Assembly: GCF_024741235.1 (NCBI RefSeq)
Contig: NZ_JANSKA010000005.1
Span: forward strand, 186,001-250,000
From: Tractidigestivibacter montrealensis
Lineage (GTDB): Bacteria; Actinomycetota; Coriobacteriia; Coriobacteriales; Atopobiaceae
Direction of reading: 5' to 3'
DNA: 64,000 nucleotides
Shown here: piece after piece, positions 16,480 through 24,833 of the stretch
Layout of the letters: every line of letters starts with the position of its first letter
How positions within the stretch are numbered: position 1 is the first letter of the stretch
Position numbers and translations under genes: made by a program
The notes under the pieces: model-generated
Told to the model about the DNA's origin: nothing
What the model saw: only the letters and a program-made list of their open reading frames with translations
Databases searched by the model: none

Positions 16480-17787
16480 CTGTGAAGCAGTAGAACTCCC
16501 CTGGGCTGACTCTGGTTCTGCGGCCTTCTCCTCAGGTGGCATGGGCAGCACGAGGTTCATGATGATGCCCACCAGCGTTGAGGTGGCCATACCAGGCAGT
16601 GCATACTGCCCAATAGGAATCGAGATTCCGGATGTCTCCATGCCAACCCCCAGGATGATGACCACGGAGGCAATCATCAGGTTGCGGTTGACGCCAAAGT
16701 CAACCTTGTTGGTAACGAACATCCTAAGGCCGTTAGAAGCGATGAGACCAAAAAGCAGGAGGCTCACACCGCCCATGACAGGAGACGGAATGGAGCGGAT
16801 GAGCGCAGAAAGCTTGGGGCAGAAGCCACCAACAATCAGCGCGAAACCCGCTGCGTACCAGAAGACCTGCGTAGAGTAGACACGGGTGACGCTCATGACG
16901 CCGATATTCTCGGCATACGTAGTGGTAGGAGGCCCTCCAAGGAAGCCCGAGATCACCGTCGAGATGCCGTCGCCGGCAAGAGAGCGCGGAAGCATGGGGC
17001 GATAGTCCTTGCCAACAATCTCGCCAACCGCCAGGAGGTGACCGATGTGCTCAATCACCACGACAAGCGCGACAGGCCCAATGAGCGCGATGGCGCCCCA
17101 GTCCCACACGGGATGCTGAAACGTGGGAAGCCCTATCCAGGCGGCGTCAATAACTGGCTGAAAGTCGACGAGCCCGCAGGCCAAAGAGACAATGTAGCCA
17201 AGAATGATTGCGAGAAGCACAGGAACGGTACCGATCAGGCCGCCCATGCTCGAGAAGATGACTGCCGCGAACAAGGTGATTGCGGCAATGGCGGCACCAA
17301 GCCCATAGAACACGCTTGTCCCGTCTGCGGCCGTTGTCTGGAAGGCCATCTTGGCAGCTGTCGCAGAGAGGCCGACGCCAATGACGACCATAACAGAGGC
17401 AACGAGGACTGGTGGCAACAGCCGGTCGAGCCATCCCGTACCCACAAGCTTGATGATTCCCGCAACGGCTAGGAACACGAGGCCAGCAACAACGACACCG
17501 GAAAGTGCCGCATTGAGGCCACGTGTGGCGCCGATAATCACGATGGGGCTGATAAAGGCAAACGAGCTACCGAGGTAGCTGGGAATCTTGTTCCTTGTGA
17601 CTAGGAGATAGCAAATAGTTCCGATACCCGAGCACATGATGGCCACGTTTGGGTCGAGGCCTGTGAGGACAGGAACAAGGACGGTAGAGCCAAACATGCT
17701 CATCATATGCTGGATGCCCAGCGGAATGGCGCGCGATACAGAAACCCTGTCATCGACGCCGATTATCTCTCGTTCATGTCTTTGCAT
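16474..17787 (-). CDS. uraA: Uracil/xanthine permease (NCS2 family, UraA-like)
   Basis: A nucleobase:proton symporter of 437 residues with about 14 membrane segments. It opens with the UraA-type sequence VSRAIPLGIQHMMSMFGSTVLVP. The two substrate-site glutamates of UraA are matched by IEHIGHLLAVGEIVG and TTYAENIGVMSVT, which makes uracil the best guess over xanthine or urate. ATG 17787 is chosen; AAGGAG lies 13 bases upstream, a long spacing. The adjacent minus-strand gene is a purine permease, so this is a nucleobase uptake locus, but a hairpin between them suggests separate transcripts. Confidence 0.85.
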   Translation of the reverse strand: MQRHEREIIGVDDRVSVSRAIPLGIQHMMSMFGSTVLVPVLTGLDPNVAIMCSGIGTICYLLVTRNKIPSYLGSSFAFISPIVIIGATRGLNAALSGVVVAGLVFLAVAGIIKLVGTGWLDRLLPPVLVASVMVVIGVGLSATAAKMAFQTTAADGTSVFYGLGAAIAAITLFAAVIFSSMGGLIGTVPVLLAIILGYIVSLACGLVDFQPVIDAAWIGLPTFQHPVWDWGAIALIGPVALVVVIEHIGHLLAVGEIVGKDYRPMLPRSLAGDGISTVISGFLGGPPTTTYAENIGVMSVTRVYSTQVFWYAAGFALIVGGFCPKLSALIRSIPSPVMGGVSLLLFGLIASNGLRMFVTNKVDFGVNRNLMIASVVIILGVGMETSGISIPIGQYALPGMATSTLVGIIMNLVLPMPPEEKAAEPESAQGSSTASQD

Positions 17788-17887
17788 GCGATAGACCACG
17801 CTCCTTCTCTTGACACCTCGATAGTCTGGCGAAGAATCGGCCGGACGCTTCAAGGCTTGTTGGCGAACTTACGACTGGCTTTGAATT

Positions 17888-17917
17888 GGGGACCCGAAGA
17901 AATGCCTTCGGGTCCCC
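17888..17917 (-). terminator. Hairpin between the two permease genes
   Basis: GGGGACCCGAAG and CTTCGGGTCCCC form a 12 bp stem with a 6-base loop. It follows the purine permease gene on the minus strand and is the probable terminator, but it could also be a leader structure of uraA. Confidence 0.65.
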
Positions 17918-17969
17918 AGTAGGTTTCATTGCCTAGCGTCCATACACTGTGCTGCCCTTGGCGACAAGC

Positions 17970-19283
17970 CTAGGAAAGCAGGAAATAGACGACAAAGGCT
18001 GCGGTAGCAACCCACATGAGAGGCTTAATCTTCTTAATGTTACCGGTTACCAGCGCAACGATGACGTAGGCGATAAAGCCCATGCCAATGCCGTTGGAAA
18101 TCGAGTACGTAAAGGGGATGCCCGCGATGACCATGAAAGCAGGGAAGCCTTCCAGGAGGTTAGTCCAGTCGATGTCGACCACATCAGTCATCATGAGGAA
18201 TCCCACTATGACCAGGGCTCCACAGGTGGCGGCACTGCTTACGATCGAAATGACTGGCGCGAAGAATGCCGCGATTATGAAGAGGATGCCGGTGAAGACA
18301 GAGGAAAGGCCCGTGCGGCCACCGTCGGCAGCGCCAGAAGCAGACTCTACGAAGGTCGTAATGGAGGAGGCACCCACAAGGCCGCCAACGGCAGCGGCCG
18401 CAGAGTCTGCAATAAGGATCTCGCGGATGTTCTCGACAGTTCCGTCCTCATTCAGGAACTCGCCCTGCTTTGCAACGGCCATAGCAGTACCCATGGTGTC
18501 AAAGAAGTCAGACATCATGAGGGAGAACGCAAACACAAGAAGTATTGGCGTGGTGAGGACCTTGACAACGGCTACGGTACCCGTGGAGTCCGCCATGAAG
18601 GGAGCGCCAAAGGACGAGAAGTCAAGGGCAGAGACAACACCCGAGGGCATCTGCGTGACGCCAAGGGGAATGCCGCAAAGAACAGCAATGACGATGCCAA
18701 TGAGTATGGAACCCTTGACATTCATCGAGTAGAGAATGACCGTAGCGACAATAGAGATAAGGCCAACAAGAAACGTGGGGCTTGTGACGTCACCAAACGA
18801 AACCATGGTGGACTCGTTGGCAACAATGATGCCGCCGTCAGCTAGGCCAATCATCGCAATGAAAAGGCCAAGGCCAACGGAGATGGCGTGACGCAGCGAG
18901 ACGGGGATGGCATCCATGATTGCCTCGCGGAGGCCACAGAGAACCAGGATGAGAATCGCGCAGCCCTCAACGAAGATGACCGCCATGGAGACTTGCCAGT
19001 CCGCTCCATTAAGTGCGGCAAGGGTAAACGCGACCACGGCATTGATGCCCATGCCAGAGGCGCAGGCAAGGGGCCTGTTGGAAAAGAGGCCCATGAAGAT
19101 GGTCATAATGCCGGCGCCAACGCAGGTCGAGGTGACCGCAGCGTTCATAGGAACGCCAGCCGCAACGAGCAGCGAGGGGTTTACGGCGATGATGTAGGCC
19201 ATGGCGAGGAAGGTAGTAAGTCCAGCTCGAAGCTCCTGCCCCGTGGATGACCCTCTCTCCCCCATCTTGAAATACTTCTCCAC
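17970..19283 (-). CDS. Purine permease (AzgA/PbuG-type NCS2 transporter)
   Basis: A 437-residue transporter for hypoxanthine, guanine or adenine. The family marks are GLTTFLAMAYIIAVNPSLL at the N terminus, the GMGINAVVAFT segment, SDFFDTMGTAM, and SSITTFVESASGAADGGRTGLSSVFTG (given in two pieces in the chain), all typical of the AzgA branch. About 12-14 membrane segments. The start is GTG 19283 with AAAGGA upstream. The 90 bp before it hold no purine riboswitch that I can recognise. Exact substrate is uncertain. Confidence 0.9.
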   Translation of the reverse strand: MEKYFKMGERGSSTGQELRAGLTTFLAMAYIIAVNPSLLVAAGVPMNAAVTSTCVGAGIMTIFMGLFSNRPLACASGMGINAVVAFTLAALNGADWQVSMAVIFVEGCAILILVLCGLREAIMDAIPVSLRHAISVGLGLFIAMIGLADGGIIVANESTMVSFGDVTSPTFLVGLISIVATVILYSMNVKGSILIGIVIAVLCGIPLGVTQMPSGVVSALDFSSFGAPFMADSTGTVAVVKVLTTPILLVFAFSLMMSDFFDTMGTAMAVAKQGEFLNEDGTVENIREILIADSAAAAVGGLVGASSITTFVESASGAADGGRTGLSSVFTGILFIIAAFFAPVISIVSSAATCGALVIVGFLMMTDVVDIDWTNLLEGFPAFMVIAGIPFTYSISNGIGMGFIAYVIVALVTGNIKKIKPLMWVATAAFVVYFLLS

Positions 19284-19371
19284 TTGCCCATCCTTTCTTC
19301 CCGAACAGCAAGGCCTATGTCACAAGCTGCAATATGCATGCAGCAGCAACAAAGCAAATAGCGAGGTGAAG

Positions 19372-19818
19372 CTAGACTCCGCTTGAGCCAAAACCGCCGG
19401 CACCACGATCGGTCTCATCGAGCTCGTCTACCTCCTGAAGGGAGACCACAGGGACTCGTTTAATTACGAGCTGCGCAATCCTCTCACCACGCTCGATGTG
19501 AATGCTCCTGGATGGGTCGAGATTGATAGCGCAAACCTTGAGCTCGCCCCGATAATGAGCGTCTATGAGACCAGGCGTATTAGCCATGGACAGCCCCTCA
19601 CGCAGAGCAAGACCGCTTCTGGGCTGAACAAATCCCGCATATCCCTCGGGGATGGCAATGGCGAGACCAGTACCAACGAGCCTGCGCTCAAAAGGTGCGA
19701 GCGTAGCGTCCTCGTTGGAGCGCAAATCGAGACCGGCATCACCCTCATACGCATAGGTTGGGAGCTCAACTGTTGGGTCAAGCCGCTTGATGGGAAGTGT
19801 GAGCTTGGTTTCTATCAT
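19372..19818 (-). CDS. dut: dUTP diphosphatase
   Basis: Trimeric dUTPase of 148 residues that hydrolyses dUTP to dUMP, keeping uracil out of DNA. All five motifs are visible in order: [35 protein letters not shown] and the C-terminal GAGGFGSSG. Its ATG overlaps the stop of nrdR by 4 bp (ATGA), so nrdR and dut are translationally coupled, which links dNTP pool cleaning to ribonucleotide reductase control. Confidence 0.96.
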   Translation of the reverse strand: MIETKLTLPIKRLDPTVELPTYAYEGDAGLDLRSNEDATLAPFERRLVGTGLAIAIPEGYAGFVQPRSGLALREGLSMANTPGLIDAHYRGELKVCAINLDPSRSIHIERGERIAQLVIKRVPVVSLQEVDELDETDRGAGGFGSSGV

Positions 19819-20264
19819 TTGTTGAGACTCCTCAGCTCCTCGCTGAACTCATCAACGTCCTTGAAGTCCCTATAAACCGAGGCAAAGCGTATGTAGGCAA
19901 CCTTGTCGACGTTAACCAACCGCTTGAGCACCATGCTTCCAAGGTCATGGGAAGAGACCTCGTTCATGCCTTCATCCCGCAGCTCTGACTCTATGTCATC
20001 GATGAGGCCGTCAAGTGCCTCGACAGGCACGCTACGCTTAACGGTGGCCGCCAGCAGTCCACGCATGAGCTTCTGACGATCAAACGTCTCTTTGCGACCG
20101 TCTTTCTTAACCACAAGGAGGGGCATCTCCTCGCGACGCTCGTACGTCGTGAACCGATAGCCGCATTTGACGCACTCACGTCGACGGCGAATGGCGTCGT
20201 TGCTCTCCGATGGCCTGGAGTCGACAACCTTGGACTCCTCGCACCCGCATTTTGGACAGCGCAT
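19815..20264 (-). CDS. nrdR: Transcriptional repressor NrdR
   Basis: A 149-residue ATP-cone repressor of ribonucleotide reductase genes. The zinc ribbon [18 protein letters not shown]...[14 protein letters not shown] is at the N terminus and the ATP-cone with [16 protein letters not shown] follows from residue 50. ATG 20264 is the start because AGGAGG stands 4 bases before it; a TTG one codon earlier is too close to the ribosome site. No classical NrdR box is evident in the 150 bp upstream. In actinobacteria nrdR commonly follows the LysM gene next to lexA, as here. Confidence 0.95.
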   Translation of the reverse strand: MRCPKCGCEESKVVDSRPSESNDAIRRRRECVKCGYRFTTYERREEMPLLVVKKDGRKETFDRQKLMRGLLAATVKRSVPVEALDGLIDDIESELRDEGMNEVSSHDLGSMVLKRLVNVDKVAYIRFASVYRDFKDVDEFSEELRSLNK

Positions 20265-20414
20265 CAAACCTCCTAAAGGACTCCATTAGGAACTTAACAC
20301 AAAGCGTCCAAAATACCATCACAAAGACGCCTATAAATTCAAACTGGAAATGGAGCCAATGATATGAGCCACTTGATGCCGCCATCGCGAAGCAAGACGA
20401 AGGGGCTTGTCCTG

Positions 20415-20864
20415 CTAGCGTGACGCAGGGACAAGAAGGATCTGCCCAGGCTGGAGGTTGGATGTGGTAAGAGAGTTCTTCGCGGTTATCCACTGCGCAA
20501 GCTCCGCCGTACTGTAACCATCCACCTGATGCTGAGAGGCAAGCCCCCAGACGGAATCGCCGGACTCAACCACAACCTCTTGAGCCGGAAGGGAAGAAAG
20601 GGCCGAGTTCACACGAGCCTCAATGGATGCGTTGCTCGCAAGGAGTGCCCCAAAGAGCCCCGCGGCAACTAGGAGCGTGCAGACTATCACGGTAACGATG
20701 TCCAAGCGAGAAGTTACCTGAGGCTGCTGCTCTTTTCCGTGGCCTCGCCGAGCAACCCTGGAATTCATCTTCTCCGCTCCTCCCTCAAGAAGCGTGAGCG
20801 AAGAATAGGAAGGGACGAGAGCCGAAGAACCCTCGGTGCCATACATGCGATTAGCGTAAGTCAT
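20415..20864 (-). CDS. LysM-domain membrane protein, probable SOS cell-division suppressor
   Basis: A 149-residue protein with a cytoplasmic tail (1-50), one membrane segment (about 55-77, IVTVIVCTLLVAAGLFGALLA) and a C-terminal LysM peptidoglycan-binding domain (VVVESGDSVWGLASQH...NLQPGQILLVPA). It is divergent from lexA and its promoter region carries LexA boxes. The same arrangement is known for Rv2719c of Mycobacterium, DivS of Corynebacterium and, in function, YneA of Bacillus, which halt division during DNA damage. Sequence similarity of such proteins is low, so the role is inferred from layout and position. AGAGGGGAG precedes ATG 20864. Confidence 0.82.
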   Translation of the reverse strand: MTYANRMYGTEGSSALVPSYSSLTLLEGGAEKMNSRVARRGHGKEQQPQVTSRLDIVTVIVCTLLVAAGLFGALLASNASIEARVNSALSSLPAQEVVVESGDSVWGLASQHQVDGYSTAELAQWITAKNSLTTSNLQPGQILLVPASR

Positions 20865-20945
20865 TGTGTGCTCCCCTCTTGTGTGCTTATCGGGAACCGT
20901 TATAGCTGCCGCACGGGACAGAAATTAGAGTCTTGCGCGAGGGAC

Positions 20946-20958
20946 CGAACATCTGTAC
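20946..20958. promoter_or_regulatory. LexA box 1
   Basis: CGAACATCTGTAC fits the CGAAC-N4-GTTCG pattern with a degenerate right half. It lies just downstream of the -10 of the LysM-gene promoter. Confidence 0.65.
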
Positions 20959-20960
20959 TC

Positions 20961-20989
20961 TAGTATCAACGTACATTTGTTCGTGTCAA
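20961..20989 (-). promoter_or_regulatory. Promoter of the LysM/nrdR/dut side
   Basis: Minus-strand TTGACA (20984-20989) and ATACTA (20961-20966) are separated by 17 bp. The spacer is filled by LexA box 2. Confidence 0.65.
20970..20983. promoter_or_regulatory. LexA box 2
   Basis: CGTACATTTGTTCG, one half perfect and the other with one change (CGTAC for CGAAC). It occupies the spacer of the LysM-gene promoter. Confidence 0.75.
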
Positions 20990-20997
20990 GACTCATT

Positions 20998-21011
20998 CGA
21001 ACATTTGTTTG
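20998..21011. promoter_or_regulatory. LexA box 3
   Basis: CGAACATTTGTTTG matches the actinobacterial/Bacillus-type SOS box closely and overlaps the -35 of the lexA promoter, as expected for autorepression. Confidence 0.85.
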
Positions 21012-21037
21012 CAAAGTTTCGAGGGCAAGGGTACTAT
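21009..21037 (+). promoter_or_regulatory. lexA promoter
   Basis: TTGCAA (21009-21014) and TACTAT (21032-21037) with a 17 bp spacer. Transcription would start about 16 bases before ATG 21060. Confidence 0.6.
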
Positions 21038-21059
21038 TGACCCAACGAGAGGAGACGCC

Positions 21060-21722
21060 ATGTCAAAGGGAAAGCTCAGCAAGCGCCAGAGGGCCATCTA
21101 TGACTTCATCTGCTCGTACACTGATGAGCACGGCTATCCTCCCTCGGTAAGGGAGATAGGTGCCGCAGTGGGGCTTGCCTCGCCCTCGACGGTCCACATG
21201 CACCTAAAGGTGCTTGAGGAGATGGGGCTCATCAGCAGAGACCCCAAGAAGCCCCGCACGATTGAAGTGGTCCCCGACAAGCAGGTTTCGGAGGACGGTA
21301 GTGCCCAGGAGAAGCTTGTCGCCGTGCAGGAGGATGTCGACAAGAACTCAATCACCCTGCCCCTCGTAGGCCGCGTGGCTGCAGGTGTCCCCATTCTCGC
21401 CGAGCAGAACGTCGAGGAGACACTCACCCTCCCCACGAGCATCGTGGGTGACTCCAGTTCATTTATCCTTCGTGTTCGGGGCGAGTCAATGATCAACGCC
21501 GGGATATTCGATGGCGACTACATCGTGGTGAAAGAGCAGCATGACGCTCACGACGGAGAAATCGTCGTTGCGCTCATTGATGACTCCGCAACGGTCAAGA
21601 CCTTCTATCGCGAGAAAGACCGCATTCGTCTCCAGCCAGAGAACGATCACATGAGTCCCATCTACGCTGATAATCCAGTCATTCTTGGCCGCGTCACCGC
21701 ACTCATCCGCAGCCTTTCCTAG
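21060..21722 (+). CDS. lexA: SOS repressor LexA
   Basis: A 220-residue repressor and self-cleaving S24 peptidase. The winged helix covers residues 1-65 (KRQRAIYDFICSYTDEHGYPPSVREIG, shown here in outline). The cleavage site is A108-G109 in VGRVAAGVP; the catalytic dyad is S143 in RGESMINAG and K180 in SATVKTF. ATG 21060 follows AGGAG; the frame is open upstream, but that part overlaps the operator and promoter. RecA, which triggers cleavage, is encoded at 30374-31477 and carries a matching operator. The membrane protein gene downstream begins after 2 bp. Confidence 0.97.
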   Translation: MSKGKLSKRQRAIYDFICSYTDEHGYPPSVREIGAAVGLASPSTVHMHLKVLEEMGLISRDPKKPRTIEVVPDKQVSEDGSAQEKLVAVQEDVDKNSITLPLVGRVAAGVPILAEQNVEETLTLPTSIVGDSSSFILRVRGESMINAGIFDGDYIVVKEQHDAHDGEIVVALIDDSATVKTFYREKDRIRLQPENDHMSPIYADNPVILGRVTALIRSLS

Positions 21723-21724
21723 CC

Positions 21725-22513
21725 ATGACGGATCAATCCTGCGCCAACAGCACCCAAGGCTCGGCCACAGCAGAGAGCAACGTTGCTCATAACAACAGAA
21801 TTGGCATCTTCGACGCGGTAAGGGGATTCTCCGTCATCTCGATGGTGTTCTTTCATCTCTGCTATGACCTGAGGTTTCTTGCGGGTGTCAGCCTGCCCTG
21901 GTTTGCCCCTCCCCTGCAAGATATCTGGAGAGCAAGTATCTCGTGGACATTTCTGTTCATAGCGGGATGCATGTGCGCTCTCTCGAGAAACAATCTCAAG
22001 CGAGGGCTCTCATACGCTGCCGTTGCCCTTGCCATCTATGTCGTCACGGTTCTTGCTGCAGTCGATACCCCGATATCGTTTGGCATCATCTACTGCATGT
22101 CTGCATGCACGTTGGTGGCCTGGGCCCTCGGTAAGGCCAAGTGTCATCCCAAGGGACCAATTGCGGCGACCGTTCTTCTCATCTGTTTCCTGCTAGCGCT
22201 GGGGATACCCTCAGGTACGATTGGGATTGGTTCCTTCTCGGTTGCTCTCCCCCAAGCCATCTACAGAATTCCGGGTCTTGCATGGTTGGGAATTCCAGGA
22301 CCGGGATTCTCTTCTGGAGACTACTATCCCCTTGTTCCCTTTGTTCTCATGTACCTTGTGGGAACTTCAATGGGCGCTTGGTTCAAGGAACGCGGGTATC
22401 CCAATTGGGCAATCCGTACCAAGTTTGCACCCCTAAACTTTGTTGGTCGCCATGCGCTCTTTGTTTATGTGGTGCACCAGCCCATTCTGCTCCTGCTCAC
22501 TGGAGTGGCGTAG
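21725..22513 (+). CDS. DUF1624 / HGSNAT-like membrane acyltransferase family protein
   Basis: A 262-residue polytopic membrane protein. Near the N terminus it reads RIGIFDAVRGFSVISMVFFHLCYDL, the signature of the DUF1624 family, related to the catalytic region of heparan-alpha-glucosaminide acetyltransferase and to acyltransferase-3 proteins; the His in FFHL is a candidate catalytic residue. About seven hydrophobic segments follow, with HALFVYVVHQPILLLL at the end. Substrate unknown, probably a cell-surface sugar. It starts 2 bp after lexA with no promoter between, so it should be expressed from the lexA promoter. It converges with hflX, 17 bp apart. Confidence 0.8.
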   Translation: MTDQSCANSTQGSATAESNVAHNNRIGIFDAVRGFSVISMVFFHLCYDLRFLAGVSLPWFAPPLQDIWRASISWTFLFIAGCMCALSRNNLKRGLSYAAVALAIYVVTVLAAVDTPISFGIIYCMSACTLVAWALGKAKCHPKGPIAATVLLICFLLALGIPSGTIGIGSFSVALPQAIYRIPGLAWLGIPGPGFSSGDYYPLVPFVLMYLVGTSMGAWFKERGYPNWAIRTKFAPLNFVGRHALFVYVVHQPILLLLTGVA

Positions 22514-22530
22514 GGATATATGCGTAGTCC

Positions 22531-23856
22531 TCAGAGGGGAGCTCTCTCTTCACCAAGCGTGTCATCTGGAACCACGTAGGGGGCCAAAGTCGAACGCATT
22601 CTCTCGGAGGCACTCACGGTGGCAAGCAGGCCCTGCTCTGTATAGACCTCACGGAGAACCTGACAGCGCTCGTGGACCATCTTCATGAGAATGCCTTTGG
22701 AGAACGGCACCAAGACGGTGACCGTGGCATCACCGCGTGAGGCCTCCCGCGCCACACGATAGAGCAGCCCCGCGAGACCAGTGCCCTCACGGGCGGAGAT
22801 GATCTCGGCATCAGGATGCCTTGCCTGCAGATTCGAAAGTTCCTCGGCAGAAATGAGGTCGCACTTATTGAGGACGAGCACCGAGGGAATCTGAAGAGCC
22901 CCTATCTCATCAAGAACTGTCAGAACCGCACGAATCTGCCGCTCTACACCGGGGTCAGACGCGTCAGCCACAAGTAGGACAAGATCAGCAGCCCTAACCT
23001 CTGCCAGCGTGGATTTAAAGGCCTCCACCAATGTGGTAGGCAGCTTCTGAATGAAGCCAACGGTATCGGTGAGGGTGACCTTACGGCCCTCCTCGAGCTC
23101 GATAGACCGTGTTGTAGGATCGAGAGTGGCAAATAGCTCGTCGCGCACGTACACGTCAGACCCCGTGAGGGCATTGAGGAGCGTTGACTTTCCCGCGTTG
23201 GTGTAGCCGGCAAGCGCCACTCGATAGACGCCAGAGTCCCAGCGGGCCTTGGACTGCACCTCCCGTCTGGTCTCGAGGCGAGCAAGCTCGTCGCGGAGTG
23301 TCGAGATTCGCTTGCGCACAAGGCGCCTGTCTACTTCGAGCTGGCTCTCGCCCTGGCCAAATCTCGAACCAATGCCACCGCGCGTCTGCTCGCCCACCAG
23401 GTGGCTCCACATGCCACGCAATCTGGGCAAAACGTACTGGAGCTGCGCAAGCTGAACCTGGAGACGCCCCTCTCGCGTGGTTGCGTGCACGCCAAATATG
23501 TCGAGGATAAGCGCGGTTCGGTCGATGATCTTAACCGGCTCCCCCACAATCTTCTCGAGGTTAGACTGCTGAGACGGCGTGAGCTCGTCATCAAATATCA
23601 CTACGTCAGCATCGAGGTTGTGCACGTAGGAGACAAGCTCTTCGACTTTGCCCATGCCAATGAAGGTGCGGGGGACCGGCGCTTCGAGCCTTTGCGTAAG
23701 CGTGAGCACCACATCGGCGCCGTCCGTCTCCGCAAGACGGGCGAGCTCCCCCATTGACTCGTCAAGCGTCCATTCAGCGTTTTTACCAAAGTCAACGCCA
23801 ACGAGAATTGCCCTCTCGCGCACGGGGGCGGTCGATTTGGGCTCAAAGCGTGCCAT
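22531..23856 (-). CDS. hflX: GTPase HflX
   Basis: A 441-residue ribosome-binding GTPase involved in rescue or splitting of stalled and hibernating ribosomes. The N-terminal HflX domain contains TFIGMGKVEELV and FDDELTPSQQSNLE; the glycine-rich linker region has RGGIGSRFGQGESQLE; the G domain shows G1 GYTNAGKST, G3 DTVGF and G4 NKCD. It begins 2 bp after miaA ends, giving the familiar miaB-miaA-hflX order. Confidence 0.95.
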   Translation of the reverse strand: MARFEPKSTAPVRERAILVGVDFGKNAEWTLDESMGELARLAETDGADVVLTLTQRLEAPVPRTFIGMGKVEELVSYVHNLDADVVIFDDELTPSQQSNLEKIVGEPVKIIDRTALILDIFGVHATTREGRLQVQLAQLQYVLPRLRGMWSHLVGEQTRGGIGSRFGQGESQLEVDRRLVRKRISTLRDELARLETRREVQSKARWDSGVYRVALAGYTNAGKSTLLNALTGSDVYVRDELFATLDPTTRSIELEEGRKVTLTDTVGFIQKLPTTLVEAFKSTLAEVRAADLVLLVADASDPGVERQIRAVLTVLDEIGALQIPSVLVLNKCDLISAEELSNLQARHPDAEIISAREGTGLAGLLYRVAREASRGDATVTVLVPFSKGILMKMVHERCQVLREVYTEQGLLATVSASERMRSTLAPYVVPDDTLGEERAPL

Positions 23857-23858
23857 GG

Positions 23859-24833
23859 CTACCTTGTCCCCTCACGAATGATGCCGAAAGGCTCGGCCTG
23901 CTCAAGCGCATCGCTAATGATGAGCTCGCAGGCTTGGCCCGTGCCCATGTCACCTACGTCAATCCAGCGGGCGCGCCCATCCCTCTTGAGCCAAGAGAGC
24001 TGTCGCTTGGCATAGTGTCGCGTTCGGCGCTTGACTTCGTCCCTTGCCTCGTCCAGAGTGCACTCCCCCGCAAGGGCAGCAAGCACCTCTTTATAGCCAA
24101 TCGCCTGTCCCGCAGTGTGTGCACGGTCAAGGCCGCGCTCCCTCAGCCTGCGAACCTCCTCCACAAGACCGTCCTCGAACATCCTGTCGACACGCCAGTC
24201 AATGCGCTCGTAGAGTAGCTCACGGGGCATGGAGATGGCCCAGATGCGCGCAGCGTAGTGCGGAACATGACGCTTGAGCCCCTCATGGTTCTGGGCATAA
24301 CTCACTCCGTCGTCAAGCATCTCGAGAGCGCGAACACATCTCCGCACGTTGTTGGGATGTATGAGCGCAGCACTCCGTGGGTCGCGCTTGGCGAGAAGGT
24401 CATGGAGCACCTCGGGGCCCTGTTCGGCAGCAATGCGCTCGTATGCCATGCGACGGTCATCGCCCATCTCGCCAGACGGGAAGTCCATCTCGTCGATGAC
24501 CGCATCAAGGTAGAGACCCGTGCCCCCGCAGAGTACTGGGATATGGTCGCGCCGAAGAAGCTCGTCCACGCAAGAGCGGGCATCATTCTGGAAGCGCTGG
24601 ACCGAGTAGTCCTCGTCAACGTTGGCCACGTCGACCATGAGGAGGGGCACATGCCTCTCGGCCGGAGGCGTCTTTGCAGTTCCCACATCCATGCCACGAT
24701 AGACCTGCATGGCGTCAACAGATACAACGGAAGACCCGAGCCCCTCGGCAACGAGCTCGGAAAGCGCGCTCTTGCCAGAGGCTGTGGGGCCAACGATGCA
24801 GATCACGCGCCCGGAAGCAGCAGGTTCGCTCAC
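23859..24833 (-). CDS. miaA: tRNA dimethylallyltransferase
   Basis: A 324-residue enzyme that adds a dimethylallyl group to A37 of tRNAs reading UNN codons. The P-loop is IVGPTASGKSALS, followed by DAMQVYRGMDVGTAK and the LCGGTGLYLDA block; a Zn-independent C-terminal segment RTRHYAKRQLSWLKRD is typical. The start is GTG 24833, overlapping the miaB stop by 4 bp (GTGA). Its product is the substrate for MiaB encoded directly upstream. Confidence 0.96.
   Translation of the reverse strand: MSEPAASGRVICIVGPTASGKSALSELVAEGLGSSVVSVDAMQVYRGMDVGTAKTPPAERHVPLLMVDVANVDEDYSVQRFQNDARSCVDELLRRDHIPVLCGGTGLYLDAVIDEMDFPSGEMGDDRRMAYERIAAEQGPEVLHDLLAKRDPRSAALIHPNNVRRCVRALEMLDDGVSYAQNHEGLKRHVPHYAARIWAISMPRELLYERIDWRVDRMFEDGLVEEVRRLRERGLDRAHTAGQAIGYKEVLAALAGECTLDEARDEVKRRTRHYAKRQLSWLKRDGRARWIDVGDMGTGQACELIISDALEQAEPFGIIREGTR

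Noticed and set aside
19284-19371. Purine riboswitch ahead of the purine permease
   Set aside because: The 88 bp gap lacks the paired loops and conserved core of known purine aptamers.
21009-21059. Upstream extension of lexA
   Set aside because: It would translate the third LexA box and the promoter; AGGAG before ATG 21060 and the normal LexA N terminus decide the start.
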